Numbered from the stretch's first letter, positions 41,976-51,400 are shown. The stretch: DNA of 51,758 nt from Bacteroidales bacterium (GCA_028709785.1 JAQUTK010000027.1:1-51758), one strand, 5' to 3'. Translations and numbers: made by a program. Notes: generated by a model not told the origin, from the sequence alone.

Positions 41976-44303
41976 ATGAAAGAAATAATGCAGAATAAGA
42001 AAGATCATTCGCAGATGAAAATAGCAACCATACAGGATATTGAGGATTTTTATCGCTTGTTTATAGAAAATAGCCACGAGATTTTCTATAAGTTGGATAA
42101 AGATGGCTTTTTTACATTTGTTTCTCCAGCATGTAAATACCTTTTGGGATATCAGGTCAGTGATATGGAGGGACATTCTTTTCTGGAATTTATTCATCCG
42201 GAAGATAAACCACTTTTAGAACACTCATTAATAAAGTATGGTGAAACTCCTGAGTCAAACTTATACTTTGAGTATCGAATCAGGCATCATAACGGTGACT
42301 GGCGGTTTTACGCCTCAGATGTATTGATATTAACAGATGATTCTGGCACGGTCGTTGAATTTAATGGAATTGGTCATGATATCACTGAAGACAAAAGAAT
42401 AGAACAGGCATTACGCAAAAACGAACAGAAATATCGTTCATTGTTTGAAAATATGACGACAGGATTTGCCCTTATGGAGATCATTCCTGATTCTGATGGC
42501 AAATTCTTCACCTCTTATTTTCAGGAAGTGAATCCAGCTTTCGAGAAACTCTTGTCATTGCGCGCAATAGATGTTATTGGTCGTTCTGTCAACAAAGTTT
42601 TACCCGACATAGAACAACGATGGCTTGACGCGTGCATTGGCGTAACTAAAGGTGAAGCTCCTCTATTGGTTGAGTTGTATTCCAAAAGCAGAAACAGGTA
42701 TTTTGTTGTTCGTGTATTTTCGCCCGGGCAGCATCAGTTTGCTGTTACATTTGTGGATGTTACCGACCGAAAACGGAGTGAGTTGAAAATTTTGCAGTTG
42801 TCGGAGGCTGTACGACAAAGTGCTGCCAGCATTGTGATCACAGATGTGAATGGTACTATTGAGTATGTGAACCCTGGATTTACTGATGTTACCGGATACA
42901 CATTAGAGGAAGCGATAGGCAACAATCCAAGGATTCTGAAGTCTGGAGAACATTCTGTCGGGTTTTATGAAGACTTATGGGCAACTATAACTTCCGGAAT
43001 GACATGGAAAGGCGAATTTCATAACATAAAGAAGAATGGAAAACTGTATTGGGAGTCTGCTTCTATTTCTCCAATCAAAGACCAGGAAGGTTTGATTACT
43101 CATTTTGTCGCTGTAAAAGAAGATATAACAGCACGAAAGGAGATGGAAGCAGAATTAGTGAAAGCCAAAGAAGCCGCGGAAGAAAGTGAACGTCTGAAGT
43201 CGGCTTTTCTAGCTAATATGAGCCATGAGATCCGTACCCCGATGAATGGTATCTTAGGTTTTGCTGATCTGCTGAAAGAGGCAAAGCTTTCTCCTGAGGA
43301 ACAAAAGGAATACATTGATATTATTGAAACCAGCGGGCGCCGTATGTTGAGTATCATCAATGATCTGATCGACATCTCAAAAGTAGAATCCGGTCAGATG
43401 AAGATATCGCTTTCTGAATCAAATATTAATGATCAGTTGAGTTTTATCTACAACTTCTTCAAACTAGAGGCCAAACAGAAAGGGCTAGACTTCTCTATAC
43501 ATTGTCCTTTGGAGAATGATTTGGCTCTTATCCGTACAGATCGTGAGAAAGTGTATGCAGTATTGACTAATCTTATTAAGAATGCTATTAAGTTTACAAA
43601 ACAAGGAAGTATTGCTTTTGGATATGTTGTAAAAGACCAAATGATTCAATTCTACTGTAAGGATACCGGAAGAGGAATTCCTACGGATAAGCTAACAACA
43701 GTGTTTGAACGTTTTCAGCAAGTGGATACTCATTTGTCAAATGGCATTCAGGGCTCCGGACTCGGTTTGGCCATATCAAAAGCGTACGTTGAAATGTTGG
43801 GCGGTAAACTGTGGGCAGAATCAGAGCTTGGAGTGGGATCGACCTTCTTCTTTACATTGCCATATAATTTAATAAGAGTTTTGGATGTGTCTGAAGATGA
43901 ACCGTCAAACGCTATTCATGAACGTAATTCTATAAGTAGTCCGGCTACTATATTGATCGCTGAAGATGATCCCGTGGGACTGAAATACCTGACTCAATTG
44001 CTCAAAAAATATGATTTCAAGCTCCTTTTTGCTGAGAATGGTGAAGATGCTGTACAGCTATGCAAAGATAATGACGATGTCAAAATGGTATTGATGGATA
44101 TTAAGATGCCGGTTATGGATGGACATACTGCTGCTCAGATTATTAAACGATTCCGTGCAGACTTACCGATTATCGCGCAGACTGCTTTGGCGATGGAGAA
44201 AGAAAAATACAAGGATGTATTTGATGATTACCTTATCAAACCAATTAACGCATCTGACCTGGCAGACGTGCTGAATAAGTATCTGGCAAATACGAAAAAA
44301 TAG
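41976..44303 (+). CDS. Soluble hybrid histidine kinase with three PAS domains
   Basis: The 775-residue protein has no membrane segment. Order: PAS 1 (about 15-145, DGFFTFVSPACKYLLGY), PAS 2 (about 150-265), PAS 3 (about 270-395, GTIEYVNPGFTDVTGYTLEE), HisKA with phospho-accepting His417 in MSHEIRTPMNG, HATPase with NLIKNAIKF, DTGRGIP and GSGLGLAI, and a receiver domain with Asp708 in LMDIKMPVMDG. It should sense a cytoplasmic signal (redox, small ligand) and pass phosphate internally to its receiver. No partner regulator is adjacent, so the output is unknown. Confidence 0.94.
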   Translation: MKEIMQNKKDHSQMKIATIQDIEDFYRLFIENSHEIFYKLDKDGFFTFVSPACKYLLGYQVSDMEGHSFLEFIHPEDKPLLEHSLIKYGETPESNLYFEYRIRHHNGDWRFYASDVLILTDDSGTVVEFNGIGHDITEDKRIEQALRKNEQKYRSLFENMTTGFALMEIIPDSDGKFFTSYFQEVNPAFEKLLSLRAIDVIGRSVNKVLPDIEQRWLDACIGVTKGEAPLLVELYSKSRNRYFVVRVFSPGQHQFAVTFVDVTDRKRSELKILQLSEAVRQSAASIVITDVNGTIEYVNPGFTDVTGYTLEEAIGNNPRILKSGEHSVGFYEDLWATITSGMTWKGEFHNIKKNGKLYWESASISPIKDQEGLITHFVAVKEDITARKEMEAELVKAKEAAEESERLKSAFLANMSHEIRTPMNGILGFADLLKEAKLSPEEQKEYIDIIETSGRRMLSIINDLIDISKVESGQMKISLSESNINDQLSFIYNFFKLEAKQKGLDFSIHCPLENDLALIRTDREKVYAVLTNLIKNAIKFTKQGSIAFGYVVKDQMIQFYCKDTGRGIPTDKLTTVFERFQQVDTHLSNGIQGSGLGLAISKAYVEMLGGKLWAESELGVGSTFFFTLPYNLIRVLDVSEDEPSNAIHERNSISSPATILIAEDDPVGLKYLTQLLKKYDFKLLFAENGEDAVQLCKDNDDVKMVLMDIKMPVMDGHTAAQIIKRFRADLPIIAQTALAMEKEKYKDVFDDYLIKPINASDLADVLNKYLANTKK

Positions 44304-44332
44304 TATTCAGACAGAACTCTCTCAAACAGAAG

Positions 44333-44363
44333 CGGCAAAGCAGGAGATCAAACCTACTTGCCG
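44333..44363. terminator. Imperfect hairpin between kinase and thiE
   Basis: CGGCAAAGCAGG (from 44333) pairs imperfectly with CCTACTTGCCG (to 44363), followed by TTTTCTCTTTT. Likely shared by the convergent genes. Confidence 0.5.
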
Positions 44364-44381
44364 TTTTCTCTTTTATTCTTT

Positions 44382-45017
44382 TCAGGATCTGACTTTATCA
44401 ATGATACTTCTCAGTTGTGAAGCAGCATCTCTGGGGCTGACTGCCGACATGATAGCTGACACAACTGAGATACCGACTGCTCCTGCAGTAATAATATCTC
44501 CCGCATTGGAGGGATGAATACCACCGATGCCCACAGCCGGATGCCTTGATATCTGAGTGATATCATGAACGCCCTCCAAACCAAGTGCAGTGGCTGTATC
44601 TGTTTTGGTTGCCGTATTGAAGACGGGTGAGATACCAATATAATCAATATCAAAAGCATTGGCATCAATCGCATCTTGCAGGTTTTCAACGGAGAGACCA
44701 ATGATCTTCTCTTTACCCAGCAGTTTGCGGGCAATGGCATACGGCATATCACTTTGTCCGATATGCACCCCTTCTGCATCGCAAGCCAGAGCAATATCCA
44801 CTCTGTCATTGATAATGAGAGGAACATGATACGGCTCAAGCACCTTTTTCAAACGCATTGCCAGTTCGTAAAACTCTTTGGTCGTACAATCCTTCTCTCT
44901 GAGTTGTACCATGCTAATGCCACCTTGCACAGCTTCTTCCACGACATACTCCAACGAACGGTCGAGTGCCAGCGAACGATCTGTCACCAGATATAAGCTC
45001 AGGTCAAAGGATTTCAT
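44382..45017 (-). CDS. thiE: Thiamine-phosphate synthase
   Basis: The 211-residue TIM barrel joins hydroxymethylpyrimidine pyrophosphate and hydroxyethylthiazole phosphate to thiamine phosphate. Motifs: LYLVTDRSL, GISMVQLREKDC, PLIINDRVDIALA, GVHIGQSDMP, YIGISPVFNTATKTD and VGIGGIHPSNA with GAVGISVVSAIM. Its start overlaps the end of thiM by 14 bases. With thiM it forms a thiazole salvage unit under TPP control; no thiC, thiG or thiD is in the window. Confidence 0.95.
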   Translation of the reverse strand: MKSFDLSLYLVTDRSLALDRSLEYVVEEAVQGGISMVQLREKDCTTKEFYELAMRLKKVLEPYHVPLIINDRVDIALACDAEGVHIGQSDMPYAIARKLLGKEKIIGLSVENLQDAIDANAFDIDYIGISPVFNTATKTDTATALGLEGVHDITQISRHPAVGIGGIHPSNAGDIITAGAVGISVVSAIMSAVSPRDAASQLRSIIDKVRS

Positions 45018-45819
45018 CAGAAGCTGGTTGTTTAATTGTCATTTGAATCGTCTCTTCATTCAGACGATAGAGTTCGTCGAGAAAGTTAACCTGCAAGCTA
45101 CCTGTGCCCGGTGATCTGAATGCCGCAATCTCACCTGCGATACTCATGACCGCCATTCCATGAGTAGCTGCTTCCAAAACATTCTTGTTGATTGCCGCAA
45201 AAGCACCTACTACAGCTGTAGAAGTACATCCCATCCCAGTGACACGCGCCATCATGGAATTGCCGTTCTCAACCGTATTCACCTGAATGCCATCTGTGAT
45301 GTAGTCAGTGGGTCCGCTGATCACAACGACTGAACGTGTCAGTAATGCTAATGCCTTGGCAGAGTCGAGTGCCGAGTCTGAAGAAGCAGTACTATCCACC
45401 CCTTTCGTCTGAGTATTGGCATGACATAAAGCAAGAATCTCTGACGCATTTCCTCTGATGATGGAGGGTTTGCATTCCTCTATGATTCGTTTGCATACTT
45501 TCGTGCGATAGGAGGTAGCTCCGGCACCTACTGGATCAAACACGACAGGTATGTTTTTCAGGGAGGCAGTCTTGCCTGCCAATACCATAGAATCGACCCA
45601 TTCGGCATCTAGCGTTCCGATATTGAGTACCAATGCAGAAGCGATACCCGTCATTTCTACCACTTCATCTATGCTATGAGCCATCACAGGGGAAGCTCCG
45701 ATTGCCAGCAAAGCATTGGCCGTGTTATTCATTACAACATAGTTGGTAATGTTATGAATAAGGGGAGACTTTTCTCTGACAAGTTGTACATCCCGTACCA
45801 GGTTTTGAATGTTGATCAT
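45004..45819 (-). CDS. thiM: Hydroxyethylthiazole kinase
   Basis: Start chosen at ATG 45819 (271 residues); an in-frame ATG at 45849 lies inside the predicted terminator stem. The ribokinase-like enzyme phosphorylates salvaged 4-methyl-5-hydroxyethylthiazole. Motifs: SPLIHNITNYVVMNNTANALLAIGASPVMAH, VFDPVGAGATSYR, IIRGNASEIL and VTGMGCTSTAVVGAF with the anion hole and catalytic Cys. It is the first gene behind a TPP riboswitch. Confidence 0.95.
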   Translation of the reverse strand: MINIQNLVRDVQLVREKSPLIHNITNYVVMNNTANALLAIGASPVMAHSIDEVVEMTGIASALVLNIGTLDAEWVDSMVLAGKTASLKNIPVVFDPVGAGATSYRTKVCKRIIEECKPSIIRGNASEILALCHANTQTKGVDSTASSDSALDSAKALALLTRSVVVISGPTDYITDGIQVNTVENGNSMMARVTGMGCTSTAVVGAFAAINKNVLEAATHGMAVMSIAGEIAAFRSPGTGSLQVNFLDELYRLNEETIQMTIKQPASDEIL

Positions 45820-45847
45820 ACAGATTGTTTTTTGTTCTTGTTTAAAC

Positions 45848-45884
45848 ACAAAAGCCGCTTCGTACAGTACGAAACGGCTTTTGT
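45848..45884 (-). terminator. Riboswitch expression-platform terminator before thiM
   Basis: ACAAAAGCCG (45848-45857) pairs perfectly with 45875-45884; inside, TTCGTA pairs with TACGAA around CAG. It lies between the TPP aptamer and the thiM start, where premature termination would occur when TPP is bound. Confidence 0.75.
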
Positions 45885-45925
45885 AATAACTTATATTATT
45901 TATAATATTACCATGAAAATATTCC

Positions 45926-46003
45926 GTTTCCCTCCGATGTCAATTACAACATATCAGGTTCAAGGGTATAATCTCAGCTCTTTTTGAAAGAGCACCCCTA
46001 ACA
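45926..46003 (-). promoter_or_regulatory. TPP riboswitch (THI element)
   Basis: Reading leftward from 46003, the conserved aptamer core appears in order: TTAGGGGTGCTC, a short hairpin with GAGC, CTGAGATTATACCC, GAACCTGAT and the closing GGAGGGAAA near 45926. CTGAGA and the two P4/P5 strands are the diagnostic bases. It controls thiM-thiE about 107 bases downstream through the terminator at 45848-45884. Confidence 0.93.
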
Positions 46004-46068
46004 GTGATGATGCAAAGGTAACGATATTATTTTACGTACAAAGATCTGTACAACTTTTTATTTATTTG

Positions 46069-46932
46069 TTATCCGAGATAAGCCAGGAGTATGTTTTTTC
46101 GTTCGCTTTGCTTGATCTGTTTGATTGCTTTTTCCTTGATCTGTCTTACCCGTTCGCGGGTAAGATTCATTTCTATACTGATTTCTTCCAGTGATCTGGC
46201 ACTCTCACCGATACCAAAGAACATACGCAATACGGATTGTTCCCTGTCATTCAGTATGGAACCAAGCAGCGCATTTACATCTTTTATCAATGACTCTTTC
46301 ACAAGCGAAGAATCAGGAGAATTGTTTGACTTGTCAGCCAGTATATCCAGGAGATTAGTATCTTCGCCATCAACAAATGACTTATCGACAGAAACCGTAG
46401 ACCCGGAGGATTGAGTCAGTTGGGTGATCTGATCTTCTGGTATTCCTGTTACCTCGCTGAGCTCGTCAACAGAAGGTTTGCGCTGGTTTTCTTGTTCAAA
46501 CTTTATGGTTGCCTTGTGGAGCTTTGAGACACAACCTATCTGATTTAAAGGCAACCGGATCATCCGACCTTGCTGTGCGATGGATTGCATAATACTCTGG
46601 CGAATCCACCAGACAGCATAACTTATAAAACGGAAGCCTCTTGTTTCATCAAATTTGCGGGCAGCTGTAATTAATCCCATGTTGCCCTCGTTGATCAGGT
46701 CGGTAAGTGGTATTCCGTGACCTTGATATTGTTTGGCAACTGAGACAACAAATCGCAGGTTTGCCCGTACCAGTTTATCGAAGGCGACTTCATCGCCCTT
46801 GCGGATGCGAAGAGCTAATTCAACCTCTTCGTTTATGCTAACCATTTCCTCATGACCGATTTCGACCAGATACTTGTCTAATGCCTCACTCTCGCGCGAA
46901 GTGATGCTTCTGCTGATTTTAAGTTGTCTCAT
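46069..46932 (-). CDS. RpoD/SigA-family RNA polymerase sigma factor
   Basis: The 287-residue protein has sigma-70 regions 1.2 (ESEALDKYLVEIG), 2 (LRFVVSVAKQYQ, DLINEGNMGLITAARKFD, GFRFISYAVWWIRQSIMQ), 3 (PLNQIGCVSKLHKA, RKPSVDELSEVTGI) and 4 (LNDREQSVLRMFFGIG, LTRERVRQIKEKAIKQI). The length equals the short primary sigma of Bacteroidota, but several normally strict positions differ from the usual Bacteroides primary sigma (for example IPLTDLINEGNMGLI), so it may be a second, group-2-like factor and I give no symbol. Confidence 0.9.
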   Translation of the reverse strand: MRQLKISRSITSRESEALDKYLVEIGHEEMVSINEEVELALRIRKGDEVAFDKLVRANLRFVVSVAKQYQGHGIPLTDLINEGNMGLITAARKFDETRGFRFISYAVWWIRQSIMQSIAQQGRMIRLPLNQIGCVSKLHKATIKFEQENQRKPSVDELSEVTGIPEDQITQLTQSSGSTVSVDKSFVDGEDTNLLDILADKSNNSPDSSLVKESLIKDVNALLGSILNDREQSVLRMFFGIGESARSLEEISIEMNLTRERVRQIKEKAIKQIKQSERKNILLAYLG

Positions 46933-46961
46933 TCATTGTGCAGGCTCTGAAGAAGCCTGTA

Positions 46962-46992
46962 CAAAAGTAATGAAAAAAAGCCACTCTACCAA
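46962..46992 (-). promoter_or_regulatory. Putative promoter of the sigma factor gene
   Basis: Reading leftward, TTG (46992-46990), a 20-base spacer and TACTTTTG (46969-46962) fit the consensus well, 29 bases before the start. A second TATATTTG at 47019-47012 may be an upstream promoter. Confidence 0.55.
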
Positions 46993-47112
46993 CAATTAGC
47001 AACTTACTTACCAAATATAGATATTATTGACTATCAATAATTTGATAAAAGATAGAAATCCTGTAACGTTAAACCGATAGGAGTGAAAGGAGCTGTTTAG
47101 GATGCTAGAATA

Positions 47113-48594
47113 TCATTTTTTTAAGGACTGATCCTCACTTCCGCGAAATTCAACACCTTCTACATGCGTGCCAATGAAGATATTAGCTACATCAGCAAGC
47201 TGCATGTAGCCACGCTTCTTCACTCCGTCTTTTATGATTTGTCCGTTGATATTCAGATTCTCAAAAACAATGTTTTTGATTGCGTGTGACTCATCATATC
47301 CTTGAATCAAGGAGATATTAGCGCGGGTGCCTTTATAAGTAATGTTTTTGAAGAGTATATTCTCAATGCCACTACCCGGTGCCTTAGCGTATTTCTTGTT
47401 GTAAGCGACTCTGAGATTGAACAGCTGTCCGAGTTCGATATCTTCCACCCGGATATCCTCAAACCGAATGTTGCGTGCCCTGTTTCCATCCGAGACGTTG
47501 ATGCTCATGCATCCCTGATAATCCAGCTGAAGTTCATCCTGATTGAGGATATCAATATTTGAAAATATCATGTTCTCCAGTGTCTCTCCTTTGCCGGGTT
47601 CCGGATTACCATGTGTGCCGATCAGTATTGGATGAGCGACATCTGCCCAGAGAGAAGAGTTGCGTACAATCACGTTTTTACAATCGCCGTAAAAATCCCA
47701 ACGATGACAATAGACGGCAATACAATCATCAGAGTTGCGCATGAAGAGACCCTCAACCAGCACATTATCACAGCAAAACAGATCGATGCCATCGCCCCAA
47801 CCCTGCGAACTGAACGATCGGATATTCTTGATACTTATATTAGAAGATTGTCCGAGAGTCAGCGTGTTGTATCTCGGATTTATAAAGATCAGATCTTCCA
47901 CCTTCACATCGCTTGAATAGTTGATGTCGCCTCCATTGCTGGGTTTGTAGATGATGCCACGACCGCATATCCGTACATTTTTTACATTCACACAGCTTAG
48001 TTTGGCTTTGAGTACGGCCCCACCCGCGAGGTAGAGTGTCTTTCCGCTTGGAATAGATAGTACGCCCCCTTTAACCGTGTGAAAACCGGGAGCGAAATAG
48101 ATGATGGAAGTATCCTTTGCTGAAGGCTTGTCTGTCTCAGGCAGATTGGTGAAAATATGCAGATTATGAAAGATATCCCCGTTCACCTCCAACGATAGAT
48201 TGCAGGGTTTACTGAGCGTGAAGTTTATCGTATTGCCATTTACCAGCGGCTCCATTTGATAAGAGAGCGGACGGATTCTTGCATCTTTTACCGTTGTTTT
48301 ATTGCAGGTAACCGAGACCTCAACAGTTCCTTTAAAATCAAACGTCACTATAGACGATTTTTGCACTTTGTGCATATCCACCTGCACTTCATATTCGTAC
48401 AGATCTTGCCATTGTCCGCCGGGCACCCGAACCTTGACTGAGAAGTCATCATTATGAGGAATACTATCTGTAGCCGGAAAGGTGACGAGCTCCTGTGCAG
48501 ATAATCTGCCGATGCTTATAAAAGTGAGCAGTAAGAGAAAGAACTTACTATAGCGAATGAGGGACGAGAAACAGTACTGATTACTTCTTTTCAT
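47113..48594 (-). CDS. Exported GH28-like right-handed beta-helix glycosidase
   Basis: Start chosen at ATG 48594 (493 residues); an ATG at 48618 adds eight residues before the signal peptide (FFLLLLTFISIGRLSA). An N-terminal sandwich (about 40-165) is followed by a parallel beta-helix with the GH28-like acidic motifs: GWGDGIDLFCCDNV, RNSDDCIAVYC and HPILIGTHGNPEPG. GH28 enzymes cut polygalacturonan or rhamnogalacturonan; the N-terminal sandwich also recalls GH49-type enzymes, so the substrate is open. It overlaps the preceding gene by 14 bases. Confidence 0.8.
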   Translation of the reverse strand: MKRSNQYCFSSLIRYSKFFLLLLTFISIGRLSAQELVTFPATDSIPHNDDFSVKVRVPGGQWQDLYEYEVQVDMHKVQKSSIVTFDFKGTVEVSVTCNKTTVKDARIRPLSYQMEPLVNGNTINFTLSKPCNLSLEVNGDIFHNLHIFTNLPETDKPSAKDTSIIYFAPGFHTVKGGVLSIPSGKTLYLAGGAVLKAKLSCVNVKNVRICGRGIIYKPSNGGDINYSSDVKVEDLIFINPRYNTLTLGQSSNISIKNIRSFSSQGWGDGIDLFCCDNVLVEGLFMRNSDDCIAVYCHRWDFYGDCKNVIVRNSSLWADVAHPILIGTHGNPEPGKGETLENMIFSNIDILNQDELQLDYQGCMSINVSDGNRARNIRFEDIRVEDIELGQLFNLRVAYNKKYAKAPGSGIENILFKNITYKGTRANISLIQGYDESHAIKNIVFENLNINGQIIKDGVKKRGYMQLADVANIFIGTHVEGVEFRGSEDQSLKK

Positions 48595-49558
48595 GTGTAG
48601 AGAGTTTAAGTGGTCCAATGTATTTTCTTGCCATTACGAGATGATCAAACTTGATATAACTGGATGGCGCATCCTTTTTGTCGTGATAGAACTCAAACCA
48701 GACCCAATTGATGATCAAATTTGGGTCTGTACGCCACCGGAAACCTTCAAAAGGAGGGTGAGAAGGGCTGTTGACCCACTTGTCTGCATACCAGTACCCA
48801 TTTGGAAATCCTGGTCCCCAGTGGCCGACTTTCACTCCGTTTTGCCAGATTGCCAGCTCTCCATTATAAGAGGTGACGGGGTTGTTGAGTTTGATCATAA
48901 TCTCCACGCACATCCATTGATCCAGTGTGTCTACCGGTGGTGTACCGGTAGGAGCTCCTTCCCACGTGGTGCGGCCCTGTGTAATCATCACGTTGCCGTA
49001 ATAGAGTCCACGGGCACTCCCTTTCATATCTCCCCAGTAGAGATAGGTATCCATGCCCGGATAGTCGCCCTGCCACATATTCTCATACGCGATACTCAAC
49101 CGTTTGTCACCCAGTCCGCCGGTTCCGGCCCTTGGATCCGGCCAATTCGTAGCCGGATTATATCCACCAAACCAGACTCCTTCGTGATGAAAGTATCCTT
49201 TGGATAGTGCAGGATACTTGACATAGTAACGCACATAGACCGTACTGTCAAAGCCCTTGTTGAAACGTTTGAAAAGATGCCCCCCTTCGTTTATACCTTG
49301 TTTGCTGGTCATTCGGATAGAGTAGGGGTCCTTGCTTCCCGGCGGTACATCGGTATCCAAAGACATTCCCTCCTTGTTGATAATATCGGTATAACGGCTG
49401 AGGATATTCTCCATTCCATCATCAAACTTCTCTACATAGAGTACATCCGGATCCTTCTCAATACCCCTGTCAGCGGGATAAGAGTTTGCCAGTTGAGCCA
49501 TTGCCGAACTAACCGCCAATGCCCACAGAGCAGAAAATACAAGTATCTGTTTCTTCAT
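48581..49558 (-). CDS. Exported jelly-roll protein, putative polysaccharide lyase-like
   Basis: The 325-residue protein has a signal peptide (MKKQILVFSALWALAVSSAMA) and looks like a concanavalin-type beta-jelly roll: HLFKRFNKGFDSTVYVRYYVKY, KGYFHHEGVWFGGYN, GPGFPNGYWYADKW and a closing strand YIKFDHLVMARKYIG. The overall pattern recalls polysaccharide lyase families with a jelly-roll fold (PL14-like), but I cannot identify the catalytic residues with certainty. It is translationally coupled to the GH28-like gene, so a joint role in acidic polysaccharide breakdown is likely. Confidence 0.6.
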   Translation of the reverse strand: MKKQILVFSALWALAVSSAMAQLANSYPADRGIEKDPDVLYVEKFDDGMENILSRYTDIINKEGMSLDTDVPPGSKDPYSIRMTSKQGINEGGHLFKRFNKGFDSTVYVRYYVKYPALSKGYFHHEGVWFGGYNPATNWPDPRAGTGGLGDKRLSIAYENMWQGDYPGMDTYLYWGDMKGSARGLYYGNVMITQGRTTWEGAPTGTPPVDTLDQWMCVEIMIKLNNPVTSYNGELAIWQNGVKVGHWGPGFPNGYWYADKWVNSPSHPPFEGFRWRTDPNLIINWVWFEFYHDKKDAPSSYIKFDHLVMARKYIGPLKLSTHEKK

Positions 49559-49649
49559 AATGATGTAATTAAGTTGTGTGATCTATTTGTTCACCTTTAC
49601 CTGATTACAGGCGCATACATATATACATACGTTTGGAAACAGCAATCTA

Positions 49650-49680
49650 CCTAATCGTTTTTGATAATCTAACGATTAGG
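49650..49680. terminator. Hairpin after the BspA-type gene
   Basis: CCTAATCGTT (49650-49659) is perfectly complementary to 49671-49680, with an 11-base loop, 38 bases after the BspA-type stop reading leftward. A second hairpin (49708-49734, CAAGGTGGT arms) spans the stop codon itself. Confidence 0.55.
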
Positions 49681-49718
49681 GCGTTGTCGGGTAGTCGAAA
49701 TGTAGGGCAAGGTGGTGA

Positions 49719-51389
49719 TTAATAAACCACCTTGACACTCTTTTCGCCCACTTTTACTGTATATGCACCATGTGCCGGCAAGTTTATCTTCACGATTGGA
49801 CTATCTGCTTTCTGGCTGTACAGAATGGCTCCTTGCAGCGAATAGAGAGTAATCGTGTCTCCCACAGTGGCACCGCTAATTAGCATCTGTCCGCTTTGTA
49901 CGCTTACCTGTACATCTGACAGCGAGGGATTATTGATACCTGCATCAGCATCCTCCACAATATTGACAAATGCTTTCCACTGAACAGCAGCAGCATACAG
50001 ATCTTTTGATCCTGCAGGTACATGTAGCACACAGTTTATCGTATCTACACCTGTAAATACATCGTTAGAAGATTCATACGCCGAACTCAAATCTACGGGT
50101 GTTGTGGGATAAGCATAGATTGAAGTCAGATTGGTACAACCGGAAAATACTTCTGAACGAATTGTTGTTACCGATGAAGGGATGGAAACGGTCTTTAGAC
50201 CTGTACAATTCATGAATGCTCCACTTCTTACATAGGTGACAGATGACGGAATAACATAACTGTTTCCCGGCTTGCTTGGAGGATAACAGATGATGGTCTC
50301 TAAGTTCTTTTTATACAGCACGCCGTCCACACTTGTGTTATATGCGTTTGCCGGATCTACATTGATAGCTGTCAATCCCGTGCAACCATAAAAAGGATTA
50401 TTAATCAGATAGGTGACAGAGCTCGGTATTGTCATGGTGGTCAAGCCTGTACATTCGCTGAAAGCATTTCCGGTGATAAAGGTAACAGTGTTGGGAATCA
50501 CAATAGAAGTCAGACCTTTGCAATAGCCAAAAGCATGCGACGCAATCGTATCCACAGACGAAGAGATCGTGTAACTGGTACCTGGTTTGCCGGCCGGGTA
50601 AACAAGTAAGGTAGTTTTGTCTTTGTTATAAAGTATTCCATCTTCACTGCTAAAAGTGCTATTGGCAGCATCCACACTAATTCCATTTAATGATGTACAG
50701 CCATAAAAGACCGTTTTGCCTATGGAATCGACCGACGACGGAATAGAAATCGTTGACAGATTAGTGCATGCCCAAAAAGCACCATCGCCTATTTCAGTCA
50801 CAGACGAAGGAATCGTTACCGAACTGAGATTTGTAGAAGCAGCAAAAGCATATTCTCCGATTGCAGTGACCAAATAGTTCTTTTCGTTATGCGTGACTGA
50901 TGAAGGAATAGTGATGTCGCCCGAGTAGCTGTTTGCATTGGCTGTTTCAACCGTGACCGCCACCGTGTATGGAGATGTAAATGACGTTATCTCATAAAAA
51001 ATGCCATTCTCGGTAAAATCATACTCCCGGCCACTGTTATCAGCCGTAATGCCTCTTCCCGTTTTTCTTGTTGCTAAACTAACACCTTGCAAAGTGGGCG
51101 GCCAATTAGGTGTTGTAAAACTAATGCTCCAGGTAGAAGTATGTGTGCCATTGGAAGCTTCACCTTGTACCTGAAGTGTAAATGGGGATGTTTGATATCC
51201 TTCAGGAGCATTTGGATTGACAGCCGTGCCGGTTGCAGTAAAAGAAAAGCTTGTGCCGGTAATCGTCACTATCGCATCTTGATAGGGACAATCCACTCCT
51301 TCAAAGTGCCAGGTGCCGCTTGATGTAATCGTTCCATCACTTCTTTTCTCAAAGCTTTGTTGTCCATAATTGGCGGAGTCATTGTTCAT
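49719..51389 (-). CDS. BspA-type leucine-rich repeat surface protein, main part (5' end split off by insertion)
   Basis: The surviving frame (556 codons from ATG 51389) has an N-terminal unknown domain (about 1-130), a run of 23-residue LRR_5/BspA repeats (about 165-455, for example YAFAASTNLSSVTIPSSV) broken by two blocks with DGILYNKDKTTLLVYP and DGVLYKKNLETIICYP, and a C-terminal tail (about 480-556, ITLYSLQGAILYSQ ... INLPAHGAYTVKVGEKSVKVVY) like a type IX-type or DUF6383-type sorting end. It has no signal peptide: that part lies beyond a 232-bp insertion, and an in-frame TAG at 51402-51404 in the insertion precedes this ATG. The protein is therefore probably not exported as it stands. 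Confidence 0.85.
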   Translation of the reverse strand: MNNDSANYGQQSFEKRSDGTITSSGTWHFEGVDCPYQDAIVTITGTSFSFTATGTAVNPNAPEGYQTSPFTLQVQGEASNGTHTSTWSISFTTPNWPPTLQGVSLATRKTGRGITADNSGREYDFTENGIFYEITSFTSPYTVAVTVETANANSYSGDITIPSSVTHNEKNYLVTAIGEYAFAASTNLSSVTIPSSVTEIGDGAFWACTNLSTISIPSSVDSIGKTVFYGCTSLNGISVDAANSTFSSEDGILYNKDKTTLLVYPAGKPGTSYTISSSVDTIASHAFGYCKGLTSIVIPNTVTFITGNAFSECTGLTTMTIPSSVTYLINNPFYGCTGLTAINVDPANAYNTSVDGVLYKKNLETIICYPPSKPGNSYVIPSSVTYVRSGAFMNCTGLKTVSIPSSVTTIRSEVFSGCTNLTSIYAYPTTPVDLSSAYESSNDVFTGVDTINCVLHVPAGSKDLYAAAVQWKAFVNIVEDADAGINNPSLSDVQVSVQSGQMLISGATVGDTITLYSLQGAILYSQKADSPIVKINLPAHGAYTVKVGEKSVKVVY

Positions 51390-51400
51390 GATTACTCCCC

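Noticed and set aside
50100..51000. Repeated short units resembling a repeat array
   Set aside because: They are the coding repeats of the BspA leucine-rich domain, not CRISPR or noncoding repeats.
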